From Candidatus Latescibacterota bacterium (GTDB lineage: Bacteria > JAAXHH01), in the NCBI GenBank assembly GCA_022822725.1, contig JAJEAN010000007.1, positions 750,382 to 814,381 of the forward strand: a stretch of DNA of 64,000 nucleotides, written 5' to 3'. A program made the translations under genes and the position numbers. Under the pieces are notes generated by a model. It was not told the origin of the DNA, did no database searches, and saw nothing but the letters and a program-made list of their open reading frames with translations. Position 1 is the stretch's first letter. The number at the start of each line of letters is the position of its first letter. This document shows, piece by piece, positions 52,789 to 62,078 of the stretch.

Positions 52789-54468
52789 TCACGCCGCGAC
52801 CGCCCGGTTCCCGGCGTTCTGGTACAACGCTTGCCCCATGGCGCCCAGGCCGATGATGACCAGCAGCAGATTGATGACCCAGCCCACATAGGGCAGGCTG
52901 ACGGCGATCAGGACCAGCACCAGGCCGGCGAGCAGGGGCAACAGCATAGAACGGACGTCCCGTTGTTTCGGTCGCAGCAGCGCGTTGCCCAGGAAGTGGG
53001 CCACGACGATCTTGGAAACGTAAAGGCTCAACGCCCACGTGGCGGCAATGACCAGTCCGGCGGGCAACCCGATCAGCGTCACGGCGAGCACGACCGCCAG
53101 GACCGGCGTGGCCGTGACCAGCACGAACCCGAGCCCCGCGGAAGTGAGGATTCCGGTCAGGCTGTCCAGCGGCACGCGCCGGAGCGCGGGAATCGCCCAG
53201 AGCAACAGCAGGCCCGACAGGAACGCCGTGACCAGCCAGAGGGCTGTCCATGCAATGTTCCAGACGGACAGCATCCCATCCTCTTCCTCCTCCTCCTGGT
53301 CCGGCTGGGGAAAGTCCATGATGGTTTCGCCGGCAACGGTCGCGGCGGAATGCACCGCCAGGTTCCCCTCGTCGGGCAGCCTCACGTCGAGATTCCCGCC
53401 GATGGAAGCGGAAGACTGAACCGTTGCCAGCCGGCCGCCGAAGGTTACGTCCCGCATCACCGCGCCCGATATCGTCAGCGTACTGCCGAACACCGTGACG
53501 TTTCGGCCGATCGAACCGCCCACGTTGATGTTTTCACCGAACGCGAAGAGGTCTCCCTCGATCGTTGCGTCATGGCTGGAGCGTATCGACTGCCCGAATC
53601 CGTAGACGCTTTGACCGATCGAGTCTCCTATGCGAATGACCTGGCCGAACCCACCGAACCCGCCGCCCACCCGTCCGTCTGCCTCGATGGTCCTGCCGAA
53701 CGCGTAGATGTCCCCCAGGACCGCTCCGTTGATTTCGATCGACTGGGCGAAGACAATCAGGTCTCCTGTCACCTCGCCGTCGATCCTGACCGTGCGTCCG
53801 AAGGCAACGAAGGTGTCGTCGACGATCTCTCCGGCATTCACCGAGATGTTCTCGTCGGACCGTATTTCGATGGCTTCCGCGGGTTGGGCGTATCCCAGCA
53901 GCAGCAGCAACCCACCGAGCACGGCCAGCGCGCTGGCCGGCCTCCGCAACAGAAGGTACAGTGAAGCCAGCAGCATGATGAACCCGACAGTCAGTCCTAC
54001 ATTGCCTATCAGCGTAACCATGGTCGTACCTCCATTCTGGTAGTATTCGATGAAATACGCTCCGGTGCTGAACAGCATGGACAACTGTCCCGAAACGTTC
54101 AGTGGATTCAGCCACTCAATACTCCATGGAAGTTCCAGTCCCATCACCCAGCCGATTCCCACCCGCATCAGCGCCGCCAAGCCGATGACGAGTCCCAGCA
54201 GCTTCAACGTGTGGATGGGCGAAGGCGCGGAGACCGGAGCCGGCTGTGTTTCAAGAAGAAAGGCCTCGGCGTTACCCATGACTTCGAAGAGCGCGGCCCT
54301 TTCCCTTTGGAACGCATGCACGAGGCCCCGGCACCGGGGGCAGTTTACCAGGTGTGCGGTGAACGCGCGTGCTTCGGGCTCGGGCAACTCGCCGTCAGCA
54401 AAGGTCGAGCAGACGATTTCCGATGGACACGCGTCCTGGTGCACCGATTCGTTGGTCATGGTTGGCAT
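52789..54468 (-). CDS. Anti-sigma-like zinc-finger protein fused to bactofilin-like repeats and membrane helices
   Basis: A 559-residue protein. Residues 14-50 form a zf-HC2-type anti-sigma zinc finger (CSTFADGELPEPE, then HLVNCPRC, the HxxxCxxC form). Several transmembrane helices follow. Residues of about 195-370 are short beta repeats like bactofilins (EITGDLIVFAQSIEINGAVLGDIYAFGRTIEADGRVGGG). After an acidic spacer (PQPDQEEEEEDG) come four more helices. It is encoded directly after an ECF sigma gene, overlapping its end, so it very likely binds and holds that sigma at the membrane. Start 54468 or 54459; the latter gives an exact ATGA overlap. Confidence 0.85.
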   Translation of the reverse strand: MPTMTNESVHQDACPSEIVCSTFADGELPEPEARAFTAHLVNCPRCRGLVHAFQRERAALFEVMGNAEAFLLETQPAPVSAPSPIHTLKLLGLVIGLAALMRVGIGWVMGLELPWSIEWLNPLNVSGQLSMLFSTGAYFIEYYQNGGTTMVTLIGNVGLTVGFIMLLASLYLLLRRPASALAVLGGLLLLLGYAQPAEAIEIRSDENISVNAGEIVDDTFVAFGRTVRIDGEVTGDLIVFAQSIEINGAVLGDIYAFGRTIEADGRVGGGFGGFGQVIRIGDSIGQSVYGFGQSIRSSHDATIEGDLFAFGENINVGGSIGRNVTVFGSTLTISGAVMRDVTFGGRLATVQSSASIGGNLDVRLPDEGNLAVHSAATVAGETIMDFPQPDQEEEEEDGMLSVWNIAWTALWLVTAFLSGLLLLWAIPALRRVPLDSLTGILTSAGLGFVLVTATPVLAVVLAVTLIGLPAGLVIAATWALSLYVSKIVVAHFLGNALLRPKQRDVRSMLLPLLAGLVLVLIAVSLPYVGWVINLLLVIIGLGAMGQALYQNAGNRAVAA

Positions 54469-55034
54469 AGTCCGGTCAACTCCTCTCGCAATCGTCTCCT
54501 GGCGCGGTAAATCAACGTCGCCACCGTGTTCCGGTTCAGTTTGAGCGTATGGGCGATTTCGTCGTAAGTGAACTCGTTGTAGTAGGCCAGTACGAGCGGC
54601 ACGCGGTACCGGTCCGGGAGCGACTGTATCGCCGAACGTACCCGGTCTCCCTTTTCCGCCCGAACCATGGTCTCCAGCGTATCCTCGGAGACCTTCGACG
54701 GGCCGACCTGGTCGGGATCGGCGGATGCATAGAAATTCACCTCGCGGTTTCGGCGCCGCAACCGGTCGAGACAGTGGTTGGTCGCGGTCTTGAGCAGCCA
54801 GTTCAGGGGCGACTTCGTCGCGTCCATGTTGGACCGGTTCCGGTATGCCCGGAGAAAGACTTCCTGGGTCGCGTCCTCGGCCTCGTAAACGGACTTCAGG
54901 AGATATCTGCTAAGTGCGAGAATCCGCCGGTAATGCGTCCGGTACGTCTCGTCGAACTCGAATCCCGTTGCGCTTTCGCCGCTCTCGGTCGTGTTCACAA
55001 CCCTACTACGAATGGCGGAACGAGATAGTTTCAT
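54456..55034 (-). CDS. ECF-type RNA polymerase sigma factor
   Basis: A 192-residue sigma-70 family protein with region 2 (FDETYRTHYRRILALSRYLLKSVYEAEDATQEVFLRAYRN) and region 4 (LPDRYRVPLVLAYYNEFTYDEIAHTLKLNRNTVATLIYRARRRLREEL). It directs transcription in response to an envelope signal released by its anti-sigma partner, encoded immediately downstream and overlapping. The first 22 residues are poorly conserved and the start could be internal. AGGAA precedes the ATG at 55034. The target promoters are unknown. Confidence 0.92.
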   Translation of the reverse strand: MKLSRSAIRSRVVNTTESGESATGFEFDETYRTHYRRILALSRYLLKSVYEAEDATQEVFLRAYRNRSNMDATKSPLNWLLKTATNHCLDRLRRRNREVNFYASADPDQVGPSKVSEDTLETMVRAEKGDRVRSAIQSLPDRYRVPLVLAYYNEFTYDEIAHTLKLNRNTVATLIYRARRRLREELTGLCQP

Positions 55035-55074
55035 TTCCTGTTCCCCGGACCGGACGCCAGGCGCGTCACAGCCC

Positions 55075-55116
55075 GCGAAGCGGCGAGGCGGAACCGCGAA
55101 GCGGCGGAGCGGAACC
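55075..55116. repeat. 21-bp tandem duplication
   Basis: GCGAAGCGGCGAGGCGGAACC (55075-55095) is followed directly by GCGAAGCGGCGGAGCGGAACC (55096-55116), then GCGA. It lies upstream of the ECF sigma gene in a 119-bp gap. Confidence 0.9.
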
Positions 55117-55153
55117 GCGATGTATTGTGTTGGCGAATTGAGCGAAGTGCCTG

Positions 55154-57979
55154 CTAATCACGGGCCGGCACAGGCTTTACGGCCACCGCGCAGAACTTGA
55201 ACTCGGGGATTTTTCCGTCGGGGTCCAGGGCATCGTTGGTCAGGACGTTGGCCGCGGCTTCCTTGAAGTGGAAGGGGATGAAGACGTTGCCGTCGGCAAC
55301 GCGGCCGGAAGCCTTCGCCTTGAGCGTAATGGCGCCCCGGCGGGAGGATACGGACACCAGGCCGCCCTCTTCGACGCCCAGGCGTTCCAGGTCCCCGGGC
55401 GTCATCTCGACGAAGGGCTCCGGCGAAATGGCGTCGAGGGCCCGGGCGCGGCGTGTCATGGTGCCCGTGTGCCAGTGCTCCAGGACGCGGCCCGTATTCA
55501 GTACGAAGGGATATGCGTCATCCGGCAGTTCGTCCGGCGGGGCAAAGGATACGGGCGTGAACCTGCCCCGGCCCAGGGGAAAGGAGCCGGTGAACAGCAC
55601 GGGTTCTTCAACGGGCCAGACCACGGTTTCCCGTTCCATCGCCTCGTAGGTGATCCCATCGAATATCGGGGTCAGCGCGACGATTTCCTCCCAGACCGAT
55701 TCCGGTCCGTCGTATTCCCAGCGCGGACCGCTTTCCCCCTCATCCATGCGGATCATACGATTGGCCAGGTCGATCAGGATGTCCCCGTCCAGGCGGGCCT
55801 CGCCGGGCGGCTCGATCGCCTGCCTGCCGATCTGCACCATGCGGTTCGTGTTGACGTAGGTACCTCGCTTCTCCGCCGCGGTGGAGGCGGGCAGGATCAC
55901 GTCGGCGAATTCCGCGGTCTCCGTGAGGAAGACGTCCTGCACGACGAGGAACGAGAGCTGCTGCAGGGCCTTTCTGACCTTGTTCATGTTCGGGTCCGAA
56001 AGGAAGGGATTCTCCCCCATCATGAACATGCCCGCGACGCTCCCGTCGAGCGCGCCTTGCATGATCTCCACGACCGTGAGGCCGGAGCGGGGATCGAGCG
56101 CGGTATCCCATGCCTCCTCGAAACGGTTTCTCACCGCAGGATCGTCCGCGGGCTGGTAACCCGGATAGAATTGCGGTACCAGTCCCACGTCGGAAGCGCC
56201 CTGCACGTTGTTCTGCCCCCTTAGCGGGTGCAGGCCCGTACCCCGCCGGCCGATGTTGCCCGTCATGAGGCAGAGGGAGATCAGCGCTCTCGCATTGTCC
56301 GTGCCGTTGACGTGCTGGCTGATGCCCATGCCCCAGAAGATCATCGCACGCTCCGCGCGGCCATACTCCCGGGCCACTTCCTCGATCACCGAAGGCGGAA
56401 CGCCCGTGATCCGGGATGCCATCTCGGGCGTATAGCGAGCCAGGAAGGGTTCCAGGTTCTCGAAGCGTTCGGTCCGGCGCGCGATGAAGTCCCGGTCCTG
56501 CAGGCCGTCGCGCAGGATCACGTGCATCATCCCGTTCAGTAGCGCGATGTCCGTGCCGGGCTTGAACCGGACGTACCTGGTAGCGTGGTCGGCGATGGTC
56601 GGCCGCCGTGGATCGAGCACGATCATCCGGACGCCCCGGTCCACGGCCTGTTTCATGTAGGTTGCGGCAACGGGGTGGTTGTCTTCCGTGTTGGAACCGA
56701 TCACGAAGATGACATCGGTTTCAAGGACTTCCTGAAAGGCGTTGGAAACCGCCCCGCTGCCGATCGCCTCGGTGAGGGCCGCCACGGACGAGGCGTGGCA
56801 GAGGCGCGTGCAGTGGTCGACGTTGTTGGTGCCGAAGACCACCCGGATCAGTTTCTGAAAGAGGTAGGCCTCTTCATTGGTCACCTTGGCCGATCCGAAT
56901 CCCGCCAGCGCGCCCGGACCGAGCGTGGTTTTGATTTCCAGCAGCCTGCGCGCCGCCAGGTCCAGCGCCTCATCCCATTCGGCCTCGCGGAACACCTCGC
57001 GGATGCGTTCGTTCCATTCCGGTGACCGGAGCGAGCGGCGGAAGTCGCGGTAGTCTTCGAAGTCTGCCGACAGCGGCTGTTTCGGATAGGCGTCTTCCCG
57101 GCGGACGAGGGGCTTTGTGAGCCGCTGGGGATGGTGCGCGTAGTCGTATCCGTACCGCCCCTTGACGCAAAGCCGGCCCTCTGTATGGGTATCGTCCCTT
57201 CCGGTGACGCCCTCGATACGGCCGTCACGCACGTGGTACGAGATCCCGCAGCCCACGCCGCAATAGGGGCAGACTGAATCGATCCGCCGGGTACCGGACC
57301 CGGTTTCCACGGGGACTTTCGCACCGGTTTCGACCAGTCGTTTGTCGGTGAGTGCGCCGGTGGGACAGGTGGCTACGCATTCGCCGCAGGACACGCAGGA
57401 AGACCCGCCCAGGGGCAGGCCGTTATCGAAAGCGATACGTGTTTCGCATCCCTTGCCCGTCCGGCCGATGACGTCGTTCACCTGCACGTCGTCGCAAGCA
57501 CGGATGCACCGGTCGCACAGGATGCACGCGTTCAGGTCCACCGCGATGACGGGCGAGGAAAGGTCATTCCGCATCGGCGGATTTGAGCAAGTGGCGGCGA
57601 ACCGGGAAGGATCGGATCGAAGCTGGACACCCAGGTGCGCGAGTTCGTCCTGTTCGCGTGCCTTGCGGCGGTCCTCCACGGGCGGCTGGGCGGCTTCCAT
57701 CAACTCCACGAGCGTGCGACGCGCCCGGCGCACCCGGTCCGTATCCGTGCGCACGGTCATGCCTTCTTCGATCTTTCGGATGCAGGCCGCCGGCAGCGTG
57801 CGGGCGTTCTCCACGTCGACCACGCAGACGCGGCACACGGCGACCGGTTCCAGTTTGGGATCGTGGCACAGGGTGGGGATGTCTATACCGGCGGAGCGGG
57901 CCGCTTCCCAGATCGTGGCGCCGGCTGGCGCGGTAAGGTTTTTGCCGTCGATCGTCAGCGTGACGGTGCGATTATTCAT
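55154..57979 (-). CDS. NAD-dependent formate dehydrogenase alpha subunit (molybdopterin, FdsA/FdhA type)
   Basis: A 941-residue Mo/W-bis-MGD enzyme. Domains in order are a 2Fe-2S ferredoxin (CHDPKLEPVAVCRVC), a NuoG-type His/Cys iron-sulfur part, two 4Fe-4S sites (CILCDRCIRAC, CVSCGECVATC), the Mo domain entry CPYCGVGCGISYHV, the active-site region DHCTRLCHASSV and the C-terminal dinucleotide-binding domain (VLNTGRVLEHWHTG). The active site appears to be cysteine rather than selenocysteine. It oxidises formate to CO2 in the cytoplasm and passes electrons to the NuoEF-like partner, whose gene stop overlaps its ATG by eight bases. Confidence 0.92.
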   Translation of the reverse strand: MNNRTVTLTIDGKNLTAPAGATIWEAARSAGIDIPTLCHDPKLEPVAVCRVCVVDVENARTLPAACIRKIEEGMTVRTDTDRVRRARRTLVELMEAAQPPVEDRRKAREQDELAHLGVQLRSDPSRFAATCSNPPMRNDLSSPVIAVDLNACILCDRCIRACDDVQVNDVIGRTGKGCETRIAFDNGLPLGGSSCVSCGECVATCPTGALTDKRLVETGAKVPVETGSGTRRIDSVCPYCGVGCGISYHVRDGRIEGVTGRDDTHTEGRLCVKGRYGYDYAHHPQRLTKPLVRREDAYPKQPLSADFEDYRDFRRSLRSPEWNERIREVFREAEWDEALDLAARRLLEIKTTLGPGALAGFGSAKVTNEEAYLFQKLIRVVFGTNNVDHCTRLCHASSVAALTEAIGSGAVSNAFQEVLETDVIFVIGSNTEDNHPVAATYMKQAVDRGVRMIVLDPRRPTIADHATRYVRFKPGTDIALLNGMMHVILRDGLQDRDFIARRTERFENLEPFLARYTPEMASRITGVPPSVIEEVAREYGRAERAMIFWGMGISQHVNGTDNARALISLCLMTGNIGRRGTGLHPLRGQNNVQGASDVGLVPQFYPGYQPADDPAVRNRFEEAWDTALDPRSGLTVVEIMQGALDGSVAGMFMMGENPFLSDPNMNKVRKALQQLSFLVVQDVFLTETAEFADVILPASTAAEKRGTYVNTNRMVQIGRQAIEPPGEARLDGDILIDLANRMIRMDEGESGPRWEYDGPESVWEEIVALTPIFDGITYEAMERETVVWPVEEPVLFTGSFPLGRGRFTPVSFAPPDELPDDAYPFVLNTGRVLEHWHTGTMTRRARALDAISPEPFVEMTPGDLERLGVEEGGLVSVSSRRGAITLKAKASGRVADGNVFIPFHFKEAAANVLTNDALDPDGKIPEFKFCAVAVKPVPARD

Positions 57980-59645
57980 CCGGGCCGCCCCCGATGTTGT
58001 CCTTACGGCCTTCCGGTGGACAGCCGTGCGATGCGAAGTCGGAGGGAAAATGCCGTAACACCGAGGTGAGGGGCAGTGCGGCGGCCTGGCCCAGGCCGCA
58101 GATCGAGGTGAGTTCCATCGCCTCGGCGACGTCCGCCACAGGATCCATCGCCCCCGGCCGGGCGTCTCCTTCCAGAACCGTGTCCAGCAACCGGACCAGG
58201 TGCTCCGTGCCCGTCCGGCAGGGCACGCACTTGCCGCAGGATTCGTTGCGGAAGAACGTTACCGCGTTCCGGGCAACGTCGACCATGTCCGACCCTTCGG
58301 CCAGCACGATGACCGCCCCGGAACCCAGCATGGAACCGGCATCGGCGAGTGGCCTGAAATCCAGGGGGATATCCGCCATGGAAGCCGGAAGGAAACCCGA
58401 CGACGTGCCCCCGGGAGAGAAGGCCATGAGCTCGCGGCCCCCGGAGACGCCGCCGCCATACTCCCGGATGAGGTCGCAGACCCTCGTCCCGAGAGGGATT
58501 TCATATACACCGGGCCGGTTGACGTGGCCGCTCAGCGCGACGTATTTGCGTCCAACCGCGCCGTTTACTCCCTGGGACCGGAACCAGTCGGCGCCGCGCC
58601 GCAGGATGGCGGGCACCCACGCGAAGGTTTCGACGTTGTTGATCAGCGTGGGCCGCCCGTGAAGCCCGTGCGTGCCGGGAAACGGCGGCTTGTTGCGAGG
58701 CTCGGCCCTCTTCCCTTCCATCGCTTCGAGCAGGGCCGTCTCCTCGCCGCAGATGTATCCGCCGGGACTGTCGAAGATCTCCAGCTGAAACGAATGCGCC
58801 GAATTCAGCAGGCCGCCGCCCAGGTATCCGGCCGATTGGAACGCTTTGATCGTCCGCTCGAGCACTTCGCGCTCACGGTCGTATTCGTGGCGCAGGAACA
58901 GGAATCCCTTTTCCGCCCCGACGGCGAGACCGCCCAGGATCAGGCCCTCGACGACGAGATGGGGATAGTGGAAGAGAATCTCGCGGTCCTTGAACGTGCC
59001 CGGTTCGCTTTCGTCCGCGTTGCAGATCACGTATTTGATGTCGGACTCGGTCTTTCGTACGAGGTCCCACTTGACGCCGGTCGGGAATCCGGCGCCGCCC
59101 ATACCGCGCAGGCCACTATCCTTGATGGCTTGCACGAGCCCTTCCGCGTCGCCGTGCGAAACCCACTGTTTCAGGGATTCCGCGTCCAGGTGATGATCAT
59201 GGGGATCAATGCATCCCGGGTTGGCCTTCCGCCGGACGGGCTGACGGCCGATCTTTTCGCCGGCGGCCAGGCGGGCGACGTGCCGGGCAAGCCGTTCCCC
59301 GGCCATGGACCGGTAGCTTCGGCCGTTGATCGATACCGCCGGCGCGCCGTCGCACTGTCCGAGACAGGAAACCCCGGAGACCTTCCACTGGTCCGGGCCG
59401 GCATGGCGCGCGGTATCCCGCAGGGTCTCCAGCACGTCGCAGGCCCCGTGGAGATGGCAGGAGAGATCGGTACAGACCTGCAGGGAGACCGCGGGAGGAG
59501 GTTCAAGCCTGAAGTGCGGGTAAAACGTGGCCACGCCCTGGATTTCGTAAAGGGGAATGCCCTTGCTTTCCGACAGGGATTTCAATTCCTCTTCGGGCAA
59601 AAAGCCGTGACGCGCCTGTATTGCTCTCAGATCATCGATCAACAT
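57972..59645 (-). CDS. NuoE-NuoF fusion, formate dehydrogenase beta/gamma subunit
   Basis: A 557-residue fusion. The N-terminal part is NuoE-like with the thioredoxin-fold 2Fe-2S cysteines CTDLSCHLHGAC and CLGQCDG. The rest is NuoF-like with the FMN/NAD segment GMGGAGFPTGVKW, CNADESEPGTFKDRE, GAYICGEET-type sequence (GGYICGEETALLEAMEG), and the 4Fe-4S cysteines in ESCGKCVPCRTG and SICGLGQ. It reduces NAD+ with electrons from the alpha subunit encoded next to it. The fusion of the two Nuo parts replaces separate FdsG and FdsB. fdhD, needed for activation, is not in the window. Confidence 0.92.
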   Translation of the reverse strand: MLIDDLRAIQARHGFLPEEELKSLSESKGIPLYEIQGVATFYPHFRLEPPPAVSLQVCTDLSCHLHGACDVLETLRDTARHAGPDQWKVSGVSCLGQCDGAPAVSINGRSYRSMAGERLARHVARLAAGEKIGRQPVRRKANPGCIDPHDHHLDAESLKQWVSHGDAEGLVQAIKDSGLRGMGGAGFPTGVKWDLVRKTESDIKYVICNADESEPGTFKDREILFHYPHLVVEGLILGGLAVGAEKGFLFLRHEYDREREVLERTIKAFQSAGYLGGGLLNSAHSFQLEIFDSPGGYICGEETALLEAMEGKRAEPRNKPPFPGTHGLHGRPTLINNVETFAWVPAILRRGADWFRSQGVNGAVGRKYVALSGHVNRPGVYEIPLGTRVCDLIREYGGGVSGGRELMAFSPGGTSSGFLPASMADIPLDFRPLADAGSMLGSGAVIVLAEGSDMVDVARNAVTFFRNESCGKCVPCRTGTEHLVRLLDTVLEGDARPGAMDPVADVAEAMELTSICGLGQAAALPLTSVLRHFPSDFASHGCPPEGRKDNIGGGPDE

Positions 59646-59669
59646 GTACCGGGTCCGGATTAGAGGCGG

Positions 59670-60437
59670 TTACAAGACGAGCTGGTGTATCGAGGTCTTC
59701 CAGCGCGGACCGTCTATGTCGACGATGCGGAAAGCCGCGGGCTCGTCCGTCGCGATGACGCGGGAACCGTCCGGCATGATCACAGGGTCCTTCCGGAACT
59801 GCAGGCCCACACTCGGCGCCGTCAGGACCGTGGCGTGTTCCAGGTCCATGCGGAAGTCATGGTGCACGTGGCCGCACAGGATCAGTCGCAACGAGGCCGC
59901 GGCCCCGCAGATCTCCAGAAACCGAGTATTATCCAGCAGAATCAGTTCATCCATCCAGGCGACGCCGACCGGTACCGGCGGGTGATGCATGCAGATGACC
60001 GACGGCAGGCCGGAGGACAGTTCCTGCTCCAGCCAGTCCAGCTGGCCGTCGTCGAGCCTTCCCGAAACCTCGCCCTCGTCCTGGGTATCGAGCACGATAA
60101 TGCGGTAGCCCGATCGGTCCAGGGTATAGTAATAGGGGGCCGATCCCGCACCGGATTCTCCCAGCATGACACGGCGGAAGACCGGCCTGTAATCGTGATT
60201 GCCCGTGGCCATGTAACAGGGAAAGCGAAGGGGGGAGAGGACGTCCTTCAATGCCCGGTAGGATGCTTCGGTCCCGTCGTTGCTCTGGTCGCCCGTCATC
60301 ACGACGATATCGGGCGAGGGATCCAACCGGTTGACGGCGTTCACGGCAGCCCGCAGCCGTTCCAGGGTATCCTGGCCGTGCACGGGCTGTTTTGCCGCCG
60401 GAACGACGTGGGGGTCGGAAAGTTGCACGATGCGCAT
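59670..60437 (-). CDS. Metallophosphoesterase, CpdA-like
   Basis: A 255-residue calcineurin-type phosphoesterase. The metal motifs are QLSDPHVV (DxH), MTGDQSNDG (GDxxxxG), GNHDYR (GNHD), CMHHPP and CGHVHHDFR. The order matches class III cyclic nucleotide phosphodiesterases such as CpdA. It could hydrolyse cAMP or another phosphodiester; sequence does not decide. The gene begins three bases after the pepA stop, with its Shine-Dalgarno inside pepA, so the two are coupled. The formate dehydrogenase genes follow 24 bp later. Confidence 0.88.
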   Translation of the reverse strand: MRIVQLSDPHVVPAAKQPVHGQDTLERLRAAVNAVNRLDPSPDIVVMTGDQSNDGTEASYRALKDVLSPLRFPCYMATGNHDYRPVFRRVMLGESGAGSAPYYYTLDRSGYRIIVLDTQDEGEVSGRLDDGQLDWLEQELSSGLPSVICMHHPPVPVGVAWMDELILLDNTRFLEICGAAASLRLILCGHVHHDFRMDLEHATVLTAPSVGLQFRKDPVIMPDGSRVIATDEPAAFRIVDIDGPRWKTSIHQLVL

Positions 60438-60440
60438 GGA

Positions 60441-61973
60441 TCAGCTCTTCCAGTCCTCTACCAGTTGCAGCAGCAGTCGTACCCCCACTCCAGTGGCTCC
60501 TTTCGGGCAATATGGCTTGCTCTTGTCGGTATACGCGGTTCCCGCGATGTCCAGATGCACCCAGGGACGTTCGACGAACTTCTCCAGGAACGCGCCCGCG
60601 GTCAGTGCGCCGGCCCAACGTCCCCCGGTGTTCTTCACGTCGGCGATATGGCTGCTGATCTGGTCGTGATAGTCCTGCCATAGCGGAAGCGGCCAGACCC
60701 GCTCTCCCGCGGTTTCTCCGGACGCCCGGACCCGGTCCTGCAACCCGTCGTCATTGCCCATCATCCCCGTTGCGGCGGAGCCCAGGGCGACCACGCAGGC
60801 CCCCGTCAACGTGGCCAGGTCGATTACCGCGGCCGGGCTGTACCGTTCCGCGTACTCCAGGGCATCGGCAAGTACCAGGCGCCCTTCGGCATCGGTGTTG
60901 ATTACTTCTATCGTCTTGCCCGAGCGGGTCGAAATGATGTCGCCGGGCTTCAGCGCCCTGCCGTCCGGGAGGTTCTCGGTTGCCGGAACGAGTCCCACCA
61001 CGTGCAGGGAGGGTTTTGCCATGGCGATGGACCGCATCGCGCCGATCACGGCGGCCGCACCGGACATGTCGTGTTTCATTTCCTCCATGCCGCCGCTCGA
61101 TTTGATGGATATGCCGCCACTGTCGAAGGTGATGCCCTTGCCGATGAATACCAGTGTATCCACCCCATCGGACGCCTCACCGTGTTCGAGCACGATGAAG
61201 CGAGGCGGCTCCTCGCTTCCGGCGTTGACGGCAAGCAGGGCGCCCATGCGCTCCTTCGCGATGTCCTTCCGCGTCAGGATCCTGCATTTCAGTCCGGTCT
61301 GCCCGGCCATTTTTCGTGCCGCGGCGGCCAGCTTGCGCGGGGTCATCGCATTGCCGGGCGCGTTGGAAAGGTCCCGTGCCAGGGTCGTACCCGCGGCGGA
61401 TATCCGGCCTGCTTCGATCCCGTCCCTGACTTCATAGGCCTGCGCACGCTGCGGCGTCACTACGGCCACCGACTCGAGCGCGGTTCGGTCCGAATCGCCG
61501 GTCTTGAATCCGTCGTAGCGGTATGCACCCAGTAACAGCCCTTCCACCGTGGCCTGTGCGCAGTCCCTCAGCTCAAATCCCGCTGCGACCGACCCGCCCG
61601 GTCCGTCCGGCGCGACCGACCCGCCCGGTCCGTGCACAGCCGTGTACAATTCGGATACGCCGAGCTTCAGCGCCCTTCTGACGGCGACGCCCGATGCGCG
61701 CCGTGCCGTTTCAAGAGAGAATTCGACGCGCGGCCCGAGTCCCACGAGGATAACACGGCCCGGCGGCGCCTGGTCGAGCGGATACAGCACCGCGACTTCC
61801 TGGTCTTCGCCCTTGAAATCTCCCAGGTCCAGCACGGCTCGCAGATACCGGTGCAGGGAGGCGTCCATGAACGCCGCGTCGCTTTCCTCCAGCCGTTCTT
61901 CCTTGAACAGCCCGATGATCACGGTGGCGTCGACTTCCGATCCGATCCGTCCGATTTGGACGTCTGTTTTCAT
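60441..61973 (-). CDS. pepA: Leucyl aminopeptidase (M17)
   Basis: A 510-residue cytosol aminopeptidase. The dinuclear metal site lies in LVFIGKGITFDSGGISIKSSGGMEEMKHDMSGAAAV and VINTDAEGRLVLADALEY, with the catalytic lysine and arginine present. It removes N-terminal residues from peptides in the cytoplasm; some members also bind DNA. A 27-bp in-frame repeat adds GPGGSVAPDGPGGSVA to the N-terminal domain, which is variable in the family. It is upstream of the CpdA-like gene in one unit. Confidence 0.95.
   Translation of the reverse strand: MKTDVQIGRIGSEVDATVIIGLFKEERLEESDAAFMDASLHRYLRAVLDLGDFKGEDQEVAVLYPLDQAPPGRVILVGLGPRVEFSLETARRASGVAVRRALKLGVSELYTAVHGPGGSVAPDGPGGSVAAGFELRDCAQATVEGLLLGAYRYDGFKTGDSDRTALESVAVVTPQRAQAYEVRDGIEAGRISAAGTTLARDLSNAPGNAMTPRKLAAAARKMAGQTGLKCRILTRKDIAKERMGALLAVNAGSEEPPRFIVLEHGEASDGVDTLVFIGKGITFDSGGISIKSSGGMEEMKHDMSGAAAVIGAMRSIAMAKPSLHVVGLVPATENLPDGRALKPGDIISTRSGKTIEVINTDAEGRLVLADALEYAERYSPAAVIDLATLTGACVVALGSAATGMMGNDDGLQDRVRASGETAGERVWPLPLWQDYHDQISSHIADVKNTGGRWAGALTAGAFLEKFVERPWVHLDIAGTAYTDKSKPYCPKGATGVGVRLLLQLVEDWKS
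61587..61632. repeat. In-frame 27-bp repeat inside pepA
   Basis: GACCGACCCGCCCGGTCCG occurs at 61587 and again at 61614, a 27-bp period, coding for two GPGGSVA segments. The frame is kept. Confidence 0.9.
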
Positions 61974-62078
61974 GCGCTTTTGTCCGTATTGGAGCGGTCC
62001 CCGGCTTCGTGCCGCAATTCGGGATATCGGCCCGAACAGACCGGCGACCCGCGAAGGGTGTTCATGGGATACATGGAA

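Noticed and set aside
55154-57979. Selenocysteine in the formate dehydrogenase
   Set aside because: The ORF reads through without in-frame TGA and the expected position (TRLCHASSV) carries cysteine.
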